DNA of 36,257 nt. It comes from Candidatus Peribacteraceae bacterium. Its GTDB lineage: Bacteria; Patescibacteriota; Gracilibacteria; JAHISY01. Positions within the stretch are counted from its first letter, which is position 1; the number at the start of each line of letters is the position of its first letter. Location: contig JAIPIJ010000005.1 in the NCBI GenBank assembly GCA_021734705.1, positions 1 through 36,257 of the forward strand, read 5' to 3'. This document shows positions 29,722 to 36,257 of this stretch, piece by piece. Made by a program: the position numbers and the translations under genes. The notes under the pieces were generated by a model. It had not been told where the DNA came from. It made no database searches and worked only from the letters and a program-made list of their open reading frames with translations.

Positions 29722-29946
29722 ATGGCCAAAACTTCATCTATCGTCAAAGCCGCTCGATTCAAACGCAAAGTTGCCGCTGCACTAGCAGCTGGCGCGAAGC
29801 CGAAGAAAACGACTCGCATCGTCAATCGCTGCCGAATTTGCGGCAGAAACCACGGCTATATGCGCAAATTTGAAATGTGTCGTATCTGTTTCCGCGAACT
29901 TGCCTCTCGTGGCGAGATCGTCGGGGTCAAGAAAGCGAGCTGGTAA
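29722..29946 (+). CDS. rpsN: Ribosomal protein S14, zinc type
   Basis: A 74-residue S14 with zinc ligands Cys37/Cys40 ([16 protein letters not shown]) and Cys53/Cys56 ([11 protein letters not shown]), ending in KKASW as in the short zinc-binding form. It has an Ala/Lys-rich N-terminus somewhat longer than the usual 61-residue form. ATG at 29722 follows TTTTTCTAAAA. Confidence 0.97.
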   Translation: MAKTSSIVKAARFKRKVAAALAAGAKPKKTTRIVNRCRICGRNHGYMRKFEMCRICFRELASRGEIVGVKKASW

Positions 29947-29966
29947 ATCTAATTCATTTTTTAAAA

Positions 29967-30347
29967 ATGTTAACTGATCCAATTGCCGATATGCTCACGC
30001 GAATCCGCAACGCCCAACATGCGCGGAAATCGATTGTGCGCATCCCCTTTTCTAGGCAAAAGCTGGCCATTCTCAAAGTTCTAGAGGCGAATGAGTTTGT
30101 CGGTAAAGTCTCGGAAAATACGACAGAAAAATTTCCAATGATCGAAGTGGAGCTTAGAGATAGCAGCGAATTTCAGTTCCGCCGGATTTCCAAGCCAGGC
30201 CGCCGGGTCTATGCTAAGTCCAGTGAAATTAAGCCAGTTTTGTCTGATCTTGGCATCGCTGTGATTTCGACTTCGGCTGGGTTTCTCACGAACCGGGAGG
30301 CTCGAGAAAAAAAGCTTGGCGGAGAAATAATCTGTGAAGTTTATTAA
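29967..30347 (+). CDS. rpsH: Ribosomal protein S8
   Basis: A 126-residue 30S assembly protein. MLTDPIADMLTRIRNAQ at the start fixes the ATG at 29967 (after TTTTTTAAAA), not the upstream in-frame extension. The C-terminal GIAVISTSAGFLTNREARE and GGEIICEVY are diagnostic. Confidence 0.98.
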   Translation: MLTDPIADMLTRIRNAQHARKSIVRIPFSRQKLAILKVLEANEFVGKVSENTTEKFPMIEVELRDSSEFQFRRISKPGRRVYAKSSEIKPVLSDLGIAVISTSAGFLTNREAREKKLGGEIICEVY

Positions 30348-30360
30348 TTTATTTATTGCA

Positions 30361-30912
30361 ATGAGCCGAATTGGTAAAAATCCCGTTCCGATCCCCTCTG
30401 GCGTCACTATTGATATTTCCGGTAATTCCGCGAAAGTCAAAGGTCCCAAAGGTGAACTTGCGCAAGATTTCAACTCTCTGGTAGAGATTAAAAAGGAAGG
30501 CGATGTTGCAGTGATCGTTCCAAAAAATGAATCTAAGGAGGCTCGGGCCATGTGGGGACTCTCGCGCAGTTTGCTTGCGAACATGGTTGAAGGCGTGACA
30601 AAAAGTTTTGAAAAGAAGCTGGTCATTACAGGTGTCGGCTACAAGGTTGCTGCCAAAGGTAAGGATCTTGAGTTACAACTAGGATTTTCCCATCCGGTTG
30701 AGGTGAAGGCCCCAGCTGGTATTGAGTTCGAGGTCGACCAAAAGAAAAATACGATTACCGTTCGTGGTATTGATAAACAATTAGTTGGTGAAGTTGCTGC
30801 CAATATTCGTAAATGGCGCAAGCCGGAACCATACAAAGGCAAAGGTATCGCCTACGAGGGTGAATATATCCCACGGAAGGCTGGTAAGTCCGCAGCTGGC
30901 GGTGAATCTTAA
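30361..30912 (+). CDS. rplF: Ribosomal protein L6
   Basis: A 183-residue 50S protein near the factor-binding site. [15 protein letters not shown] fixes ATG at 30361; the in-frame TTTATT upstream codons overlap S8 and are not used. [20 protein letters not shown] and the C-terminal [19 protein letters not shown] are diagnostic. Confidence 0.98.
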   Translation: MSRIGKNPVPIPSGVTIDISGNSAKVKGPKGELAQDFNSLVEIKKEGDVAVIVPKNESKEARAMWGLSRSLLANMVEGVTKSFEKKLVITGVGYKVAAKGKDLELQLGFSHPVEVKAPAGIEFEVDQKKNTITVRGIDKQLVGEVAANIRKWRKPEPYKGKGIAYEGEYIPRKAGKSAAGGES

Positions 30913-30926
30913 TTTCCAGAATTAAA

Positions 30927-31274
30927 ATGAAAACTGCTAAAAAATCTCTCGATCGTATTGCTCGCAAAAGACGTGTTCGGGCACGTATTGTGGGAAGTGC
31001 TGAGCGTCCACGCTTGGCTGTTTTCAAAAGCTTGAATGCGATTTACGCCCAAGTTGTCGACGACGCTACTGGCCGGACCCTAGTTTCGGCTAATTCCCTC
31101 AAAGTTAAAAAAGGCTCCAAAGCTGAAAAAGCAGCCGCGGTTGGCAAAGCTATTGCGGAGGCCGCGAAATCGGCGAAAGTCGAGACGGTTGTCTTCGATC
31201 GTGGCGGATTTTTGTATGCCGGCAGGGTCAAAATCTTGGCGGATGCAGCTCGTGAAGCCGGACTGAAATTCTAA
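30927..31274 (+). CDS. rplR: Ribosomal protein L18
   Basis: A 115-residue 5S rRNA-binding 50S protein. [21 protein letters not shown], then [26 protein letters not shown] are diagnostic. ATG at 30927 follows CAGAATTAAA. Confidence 0.98.
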   Translation: MKTAKKSLDRIARKRRVRARIVGSAERPRLAVFKSLNAIYAQVVDDATGRTLVSANSLKVKKGSKAEKAAAVGKAIAEAAKSAKVETVVFDRGGFLYAGRVKILADAAREAGLKF

Positions 31275-31292
31275 TCCTAATTAAAAACTTAA

Positions 31293-31997
31293 ATGCCACC
31301 TTCTGATAACAAGAAACGTCGACGTTCCCGCACTCCCCGGGAAGAAAAGGAATTTGAGGAGTACATGCTGCAGCTTGATCGTGTTACGCGTGTTGTGAAG
31401 GGTGGCCGCCGTATGCGCTTCCGGGCGACCGTGATTATTGGCGACCGCGCTGGCCGAGTCGGAATCGGGCTGGGTAAGGGTTCGGACGTGCAGATTGCTG
31501 CGCGCAAGGCCGCTGCTGATGCTAAGAAAAATTTAATCGAAGTTCCAATCGTCAACGATACGATCCCCCATCCGGTTAAACTGAAATACAAAGCTGCGCG
31601 TATTTTGATTCTGCCAGCTGCTCCTGGTACTGGTCTGATCGCCGGTTCGGCTGTGCGCAAGATGCTCGAGCTGGCTGGCGTCAAAAATGTGCTTTCGAAA
31701 AGTTTCGGCACGACCAACCGAGTTGTTTTGGGTCAAGCCATGCTGAGGATTTTGAGTGAACTAAAATTGACCGAGGCTGCTAAGAAGTTTGTTGCGGAAT
31801 TGAAAAAACAGAAAGAGGAGGAAAAGAAAAAGAAACAAGCTGCTCAAAAAACTTCTGACAAAGCTGGTCGTCGTCGCGCTCCCAAGAAGAAGGAGGAGCC
31901 AAAAAAAGCGGAGAGTGAGCTGAAAACAGCGGCCAAGAAAGTCGAAAAAGAGAAGGGCCGCTTGGAGACCGAGATGGAGGCGAGCAAAGACAGCTAA
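31293..31997 (+). CDS. rpsE: Ribosomal protein S5 with charged tail
   Basis: The core has FRATVIIGDRAGRVGIGLGKG and LILPAAPGTGLIAGSAVRKMLELAG, typical of the 30S fidelity protein S5. The N-terminus is basic (NKKRRRSRTPREEKEFEE). Residues ~171-234 form a Lys/Glu-rich tail absent from most S5 (~165-170 aa). It is the last gene of the operon here: no L30, L15 or secY follow. Its stop overlaps the convergent permease stop by 4 nt (CTAA). Confidence 0.96.
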   Translation: MPPSDNKKRRRSRTPREEKEFEEYMLQLDRVTRVVKGGRRMRFRATVIIGDRAGRVGIGLGKGSDVQIAARKAAADAKKNLIEVPIVNDTIPHPVKLKYKAARILILPAAPGTGLIAGSAVRKMLELAGVKNVLSKSFGTTNRVVLGQAMLRILSELKLTEAAKKFVAELKKQKEEEKKKKQAAQKTSDKAGRRRAPKKKEEPKKAESELKTAAKKVEKEKGRLETEMEASKDS

Positions 31998-32728
31998 AAA
32001 AAGGTTGTTTTGATTGCTGCCAAAACTACTAGAATCAGGAAAGCTTTTTTGAGCCAGGTGGGTTTTGTTTTGAAAGTTAATTTTGCTCCAAGTAATCCTC
32101 CGAGTATGCCACCCAAAATTACCGGAATCTCAAACCCAGTAAACTGGGCGCCGAAAAAAAGATAACTGCCAGCTGCGACACTATTGCCGACCACTTCAAT
32201 CAGGCGCGTATTGACGACTGCGCGATGGATTCCGAAGCCTAGGGCTAGTGTGAGGATTAGAATTACAAAGGCGCTGGGAGCTCCGCCGAGTCCGGCATAA
32301 AGTCCCATTAGGAATCCAAGCAAGGGTAGGATTTTTTGAAAAAATTTCTGGTGACGCAGGTTTTTTAGTTTCCAATCCTTGATCAAGAGCAGCGCGCCAC
32401 CAAGCAGGACAAAAGGCACAATTTTGGTTAGCAGGTCTACATCGATTAGTGTCGCGATGCGAGCGGCAATGATGAAACCGATTATATTTCCAGATAGGAA
32501 TTTAATTATGGCATTCCAGGAAAATTCTTCGCGATGGTTTTTTAGGAAGTAGGAACTGCCAGTTGCTACAGCTGAAAGTGCGAAGATTCTTGAGAGCAGA
32601 AGTGTTTGGATACCGTTTAATCCGAGTAGGAAAAAACTTGGCATGACAAACAAAAAGCTACCACCGACCGGGACGGCAACTAGACCGCCGATAAAGGCGA
32701 TCGTGAAAAAGATTATTGAGTCACTCAT
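31994..32728 (-). CDS. TSUP (TauE/SafE) family membrane permease
   Basis: A 244-residue integral membrane protein with seven to eight hydrophobic segments and the two related halves of the TSUP family (FIGGLVAVPVGGSFLFVMP near the start, LMGLYAGLGGAPSAFVI in the second half). Family members export or import sulfur compounds or organic anions; the substrate here is unknown. ATG at 32728 overlaps the pyrC stop (ATGA), so it is translated with the pyrimidine genes. A role in orotate or aspartate traffic would be speculation. Confidence 0.82.
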   Translation of the reverse strand: MSDSIIFFTIAFIGGLVAVPVGGSFLFVMPSFFLLGLNGIQTLLLSRIFALSAVATGSSYFLKNHREEFSWNAIIKFLSGNIIGFIIAARIATLIDVDLLTKIVPFVLLGGALLLIKDWKLKNLRHQKFFQKILPLLGFLMGLYAGLGGAPSAFVILILTLALGFGIHRAVVNTRLIEVVGNSVAAGSYLFFGAQFTGFEIPVILGGILGGLLGAKLTFKTKPTWLKKAFLILVVLAAIKTTFF

Positions 32729-34026
32729 TTCTGTAATTTGCCTTTGCGAACAGCAAATTCTCCGCCGACAATCGTATCGGTAGTCCGGCCTGCGACATTC
32801 CAGCCATGAAAAGGCGTATTGCGGCCCTTGGACGCAAATTTATTTTTATCAATCTTCCATTCTTCACTTGGGTCAATAATCGTAATGTCGGCTGTGCTGC
32901 CTTCTGCTAGCCTGCCACGATCAGAGCGCAGGATTCTCGCCGGGTTTACAGTCAATTTTGCGAAGAAATCTGGCAATGGCATCTTGTGTTTCTTGACCAG
33001 CTCATTGAAAGTCAGGGCGAAGAGTGTTTCCAGCCCGGTTATTCCGACTGCAGCTTCAGCGAAGGGCACGAATTTTTCAACCAATAGATGCGGTGCGTGG
33101 TCGGAAACGATTGCGTCTAGTGTGCCGTCGAGTACGCCAGCAATCAGCTTTTGACGGTCGGTCTCGGTACGCAAAGCTGGATCGACTTTGGCATGAGTAT
33201 TGTAATTCGCGCAGGCCTCATCGGTCAGGGTCAAGTGATGGGCCGTTGTGTCAGCTGTGATTGGCAAACCTTCAGCTTTAGCTGCTCGGATCAGATCCAC
33301 ACTGCGGCCAGTCGAAATATGCGTGAAGTGGTATGGAGTCGGTGTTTCCCGCAGGAGTTCGATAGTGCGAGCAACTACCAAGGCTTCAGTCGCGGCTGGT
33401 GATCCGGGAAGTCCCAGCTGGGTTGAGATCCAACCTTCATTCATCACTGCGTCATCCTTGAGGTCGGCATCCTCGGGGTGTGTCAGGATCGGCATGTTGA
33501 AAGTTTTGCAGTATTCCAGGGCAAGTCTTCGCAGACCCATACCGCTGGTTTCAGCACAGTCGTCGATGATCATTGAAGCGCCAGTTTCGCGCATCTCCCA
33601 GATCTCGGCGAGCTCTTTGCCTTCCATGTGTTTAGTCAGGCTGCCCGCAGTCAAAACATTCACGATACCGACTTCACGGCCTTTTTCTAGGACGAATTTA
33701 ACTGCTGTTTGATTATCAATTGTGGGATTTGTATTCGGCATCCCGAGAATAGTCGTGATGCCACCGAGTGCCGCAGCGCGGCTGGCCGTCTCAATAGTTT
33801 CTTTATCTTCCCGCCCGGGCTCACGGAGATGGACGTGCATATCGATCAGTCCGGCCGTGACCAATTTGCCTTTAGCGTTGACGACGATATCTGCCCCCGG
33901 ACGGTCAAGATTCTGTTTGATTTTCGCAATTTTGCCATCCCGAATGAAGATATCAGCGACTCGCACGGGATTACGCCGATTTTCCGGGTTTATTACTTGT
34001 CCGTTCTTAATCAGAATTGTCTTCAT
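32725..34026 (-). CDS. pyrC: Dihydroorotase
   Basis: Cyclises carbamoyl-aspartate to dihydroorotate. A 433-residue amidohydrolase of the type I (PyrC/allantoinase-like) group. The metal ligands include His64 and His66 in DMHVHLREPG; TAGSLTKHMEGKEL, TAHHLTLTDE and the catalytic Asp in IVSDHAPH follow. ATG at 34026 overlaps the pyrB stop (ATGA) and is preferred to TTG at 34032. Ends in TGA. Confidence 0.95.
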   Translation of the reverse strand: MKTILIKNGQVINPENRRNPVRVADIFIRDGKIAKIKQNLDRPGADIVVNAKGKLVTAGLIDMHVHLREPGREDKETIETASRAAALGGITTILGMPNTNPTIDNQTAVKFVLEKGREVGIVNVLTAGSLTKHMEGKELAEIWEMRETGASMIIDDCAETSGMGLRRLALEYCKTFNMPILTHPEDADLKDDAVMNEGWISTQLGLPGSPAATEALVVARTIELLRETPTPYHFTHISTGRSVDLIRAAKAEGLPITADTTAHHLTLTDEACANYNTHAKVDPALRTETDRQKLIAGVLDGTLDAIVSDHAPHLLVEKFVPFAEAAVGITGLETLFALTFNELVKKHKMPLPDFFAKLTVNPARILRSDRGRLAEGSTADITIIDPSEEWKIDKNKFASKGRNTPFHGWNVAGRTTDTIVGGEFAVRKGKLQK

Positions 34027-35012
34027 TTCCAAGGATTAGCTTTCTGTTTCGGATTAGTCGCAATCAGCCATTCGGTGGCCATACGAATTGGCAGGCCATT
34101 TTCTACCATTTGCTGTACCAGACAGTTGGGAGATTCGAGCACTTCAGTGCGTAAATCGAATTCGCGAATTACCGGACCAGCATGTAGGACGACTCCGCCT
34201 TTGTTTAGCAAAGCCATGCGAGCTGGATTGATACAGTAGTTTTTGGAATACTCCCGACCAGTTGCGACGAATTTGCCAGCGGCTCGTTCGGTCTGCAGGC
34301 GAATCGCGTGGACGGCGTCACAGCCGGGCAAAGCATCTTCGATCTTATAAAAGACCTTCACTCCCCAATTTTCTATGCCTTTCGGGATCAAGGTGGCTGG
34401 AGCAGCTAGGCGAATTTCAAAGCCAAGTTTCTGGTAAAGCCGCACCTGAGATCCAAAAACGCGCGAATGCAAAGCATCCCCGACGAAGAGATAAGTTAAT
34501 TTTTTATTTCCAAATCTTTCTCGCAGCGTTAGAAGCTCGAGCAAAGCCTGGGTGGGATGCTCGTGCCAGCCGTCTCCGGCATTGACGATCGGTGCGCGGA
34601 TCAGGCTAGCTAACTGGAAGGGCGCTCCCGAATTTGCGTCACGGATTATCAGGATATCAGCATTGAGCGCGTCTAATGTTCTAGCCGAGTCTCCTAAGGT
34701 TTCGCCCTTTTTACCACTCGAAACTGACCCGGCGAGATTGATAACATCCGCTCCGAGATGTTTACCGGCCAGCTCAAAAGAGCTGCGTGTGCGGGTAGAG
34801 TTTTCATTAAAGAAATTGATAATAGTTTTACCCTTCAAGAGATCACATTTTTTGGCACCGCCTTCAACGAATTTTTTAAAAATTCCTGCGAGATTCAAAA
34901 GCAGCTCAACATCATTGAGAGTGAGATTTTCGGTGGAAATGAGATCTAAAACGGAAAGATTCTTCGCCTGACGCGCCTTTTTTAAGTCGGAGAGGAGCTT
35001 CGCACTCGTCAT
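34023..35012 (-). CDS. pyrB: Aspartate carbamoyltransferase, catalytic chain
   Basis: Condenses carbamoyl phosphate with aspartate, the committed step of pyrimidine synthesis. In the 329-residue product, the carbamoyl-phosphate motif STRTRSSFE is at residues 72-80, GDGWHEHPTQALLEL follows, and the aspartate-binding region has HAIRLQTERA. Normal length. No regulatory chain gene (pyrI) is adjacent. It is translationally coupled to pyrC. The upstream spacer contains an A/T palindrome that might serve regulation. Confidence 0.96.
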   Translation of the reverse strand: MTSAKLLSDLKKARQAKNLSVLDLISTENLTLNDVELLLNLAGIFKKFVEGGAKKCDLLKGKTIINFFNENSTRTRSSFELAGKHLGADVINLAGSVSSGKKGETLGDSARTLDALNADILIIRDANSGAPFQLASLIRAPIVNAGDGWHEHPTQALLELLTLRERFGNKKLTYLFVGDALHSRVFGSQVRLYQKLGFEIRLAAPATLIPKGIENWGVKVFYKIEDALPGCDAVHAIRLQTERAAGKFVATGREYSKNYCINPARMALLNKGGVVLHAGPVIREFDLRTEVLESPNCLVQQMVENGLPIRMATEWLIATNPKQKANPWK

Positions 35013-35092
35013 TCAATTGCCGAGTGTAATTCAAAAAAACCTTTTGCGCAAATTGTTGAAATTTTCTGTATTTATCTTCACTAAAAAATAGG

Positions 35093-35114
35093 TATTTAAA
35101 TAGCTATTTAAATA
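35093..35114. promoter_or_regulatory. 22-bp A/T palindrome upstream of pyrB
   Basis: TATTTAAATA, GC, TATTTAAATA: the two arms are each palindromic and together form a 22-bp perfect palindrome, also a 12-bp direct repeat. About 80 bp upstream of the pyrB start, in a 132-bp spacer. Possible operator. A weak promoter candidate (TTGCGC, 17 nt, TACACT) lies closer to the gene. Confidence 0.45.
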
Positions 35115-35127
35115 GATGCAGGAGAAA

Positions 35128-35142
35128 TCAACCCGAGGGGTT
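35128..35142. repeat. CAACCC-GAG-GGGTT hairpin repeat, copy 3
   Basis: TCAACCCGAGGGGTT matches the two copies between proA and msrB. On the minus strand it starts 2 nt beyond the purH stop codon and may act as a transcript-end hairpin for purH. Confidence 0.6.
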
Positions 35143-35144
35143 AC

Positions 35145-36257
35145 CTAGTGTTTAAATCCCCTTATCCCACTAAACACCATTGTAATATTAGCCTGATCAG
35201 CAGCGGTGATTGATTCCGTATCACGGATCGAGCCGCCCGGTTGGATAATTGCTGCGATGCCATTTTTGGCCGCAACTTCGACTGAATCCGGAAATGGGAA
35301 AAACGCGTCACTAGCTAGGACGGCTCCGCTAGCACGAGTCCCCGCTTTCGCAATCGCGATCTCGACGGCGTCGACACGCGCAGTCTGGCCAGCTCCTATG
35401 CCGACAGCGACTTCATCCTTGGCAATCACTATCGCATTCGATTTGGCGTGTTTACAAACTTTGGCAGCGAAGATGAGGTCACGGATCTGGGCGGCCGTCG
35501 GCGGACGTTTTGTAGCAATCTTTAAATCTTGCTCGTCGACGATTCTGGTGTCGCGTTTTTGGACGAGCACTCCCCCGCCGATTTTTTTGAAATCTAATTC
35601 TTCTGGATCATTTTCAAATTTTCCGATTGCAAGTAGTCGTAAATTTTTCTTTTTCTTTAAAATTTCCAGCGCAGATTTTTCGAAGCTTGGTGCGATTACG
35701 ACTTCCATGAAAAGTGGCCGGATGATTTCAGCCGACTTTCGGTCAACCGGACGGTTCAGGGCGATGATCCCACCGAAAGGAGATTTCTTGTCGGCATCGA
35801 GAGCTTTCGCGAGTGCAGCAGAAATATTGCTAGCGCTGGCGACTCCGCAGGGGTTGGCGTGTTTGATGATTGCGGCGGTCGGCTTCGCAAAATCGAACGG
35901 TACGCGAATCGCGAAGTCGGCATCCATCAGATTATTGAAGCTCAGTTCTTTGCCGCCGAGCACTTCAGCATTAGCAAGACAGCTCTTAGTGTTACCAATT
36001 TCGTGAAACAGAATCGCGTCTTGGTGCGGATTCTCACCGTAGCGCAGCTTCTTTTGAAATTCGAAAACGGGTAAGCCCTGCGCTCCTAGGAAATTCGCAA
36101 TCAGCGCGTCGTATTTTTGCGTCAGCGCGAAAGCTTGTGCCGAGAGTTGCTGGCGTTCATTTTTCGCAATCCCCTTTTTTAGTTTTTCCAAAATATCAGA
36201 ATACTGCGTCGGACTGGAAACAACCGCAACTCGCTCGAAGTTCTTCGCTGCGGCGCG
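35145..36257 (-). CDS. purH: Bifunctional AICAR transformylase/IMP cyclohydrolase, 3' part
   Basis: The C-terminal ~370 codons of PurH, running off the window end; the reading frame is open to base 36257 with VVSSPTQYSDIL linking to the transformylase domain. LRYGENPHQ, GKELSFNNLMDADFA, IKHANPCGVA, FGGIIALNRPVD and the C-terminal FPFPDSVE...IIQPGGSIRD blocks are diagnostic of AICAR transformylase, which formylates AICAR with 10-formyl-THF. The cyclohydrolase domain would lie beyond the window. In-frame TTG at 36191 is internal, not a start. Confidence 0.96.
   Translation of the reverse strand, partial: RAAAKNFERVAVVSSPTQYSDILEKLKKGIAKNERQQLSAQAFALTQKYDALIANFLGAQGLPVFEFQKKLRYGENPHQDAILFHEIGNTKSCLANAEVLGGKELSFNNLMDADFAIRVPFDFAKPTAAIIKHANPCGVASASNISAALAKALDADKKSPFGGIIALNRPVDRKSAEIIRPLFMEVVIAPSFEKSALEILKKKKNLRLLAIGKFENDPEELDFKKIGGGVLVQKRDTRIVDEQDLKIATKRPPTAAQIRDLIFAAKVCKHAKSNAIVIAKDEVAVGIGAGQTARVDAVEIAIAKAGTRASGAVLASDAFFPFPDSVEVAAKNGIAAIIQPGGSIRDTESITAADQANITMVFSGIRGFKH

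Noticed and set aside
35206-36006. 266-codon plus-strand ORF opposite purH
   Set aside because: Antisense shadow of a highly conserved gene; the composition is explained by the PurH codons.
1-36257. CRISPR array, insertion sequence, prophage or replication origin
   Set aside because: No regularly spaced identical repeats of 23-40 bp, no transposase, integrase or phage genes, and no DnaA-box cluster were seen.
1-36257. Recoded UGA (glycine) as in Gracilibacteria and Absconditabacteria
   Set aside because: TGA terminates several genes (flavin reductase, pyrB, pyrC, rplX), and the next gene starts fit these ends.

Overview
The window looks like a chromosomal segment of a Candidate Phyla Radiation (Patescibacteria) bacterium, possibly Peregrinibacteria-like. 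The phylum guess is inference. The evidence is very tight packing, a ribosomal-protein operon that stops at S5 with no L30 or L15 following, ribosomal proteins with unusual charged tails, almost no Shine-Dalgarno sequences, and a huge signal-peptide surface protein with a C-terminal membrane anchor. TGA is used as an ordinary stop (the flavin reductase, pyrB, pyrC), so the genetic code appears standard.

Layout. 1-735: a predicted, unidentified structured RNA on the minus strand with a near-perfect sigma70-type promoter and an intrinsic terminator, then a structured stretch ahead of gmk. 735-5308: gmk, ftsX and an FAD-synthase-like gene, then gatC-gatA and a flavin reductase. 5293-9459: a 1388-residue surface protein. 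9725-15000: glutamate dehydrogenase, an MgtC/DUF4010 membrane protein, a beta-carbonic-anhydrase-like protein and a large PLP aminotransferase. 15069-21169: glycosyltransferase, proA, msrB/msrA, two small unknown genes, and lysY-lysZ of the LysW-carrier pathway. 21221-31997: S10-L3-L4-L23-L2-S19-L22-S3-L16-L29-S17-L14-L24-L5-S14-S8-L6-L18-S5. This operon is interrupted by three unknown small genes (one apparently frameshifted) and a tRNA-Gly. 31994-36257: pyrB-pyrC-TSUP permease, and the 3' part of purH.

Recurrent non-coding structure. (1) Eight arrays of degenerate 7-bp tandem repeats lie mostly in spacers, one of them inside a glycosyltransferase gene; two arrays carry the same 17-bp core in opposite orientation. 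(2) Several genes have a TANAAT-type -10 element only 6-7 nt before the start codon, implying leaderless mRNAs; others have fuller TTGAnT-16/17-TAAAAT promoters. Start codons follow short A-rich tracts instead of Shine-Dalgarno motifs. (3) Small palindromes of two families (CAACCC-GAG-GGGTTG, and TCCRCC-centre-GGYGGA) decorate gene ends; one supplies the stop codon of L4. (4) Convergent genes overlap by 4 nt at YTAA, and co-directional genes overlap at ATGA.

The genes are mainly housekeeping: translation (r-proteins, GatCA, tRNA-Gly), nucleotide synthesis (gmk, pyrB, pyrC, purH), amino-acid metabolism (gdh, proA, lysYZ, aminotransferase), methionine sulfoxide repair, and envelope functions. 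Partners often expected nearby (gatB, ftsE, proB, lysW, secY) are not in the window.
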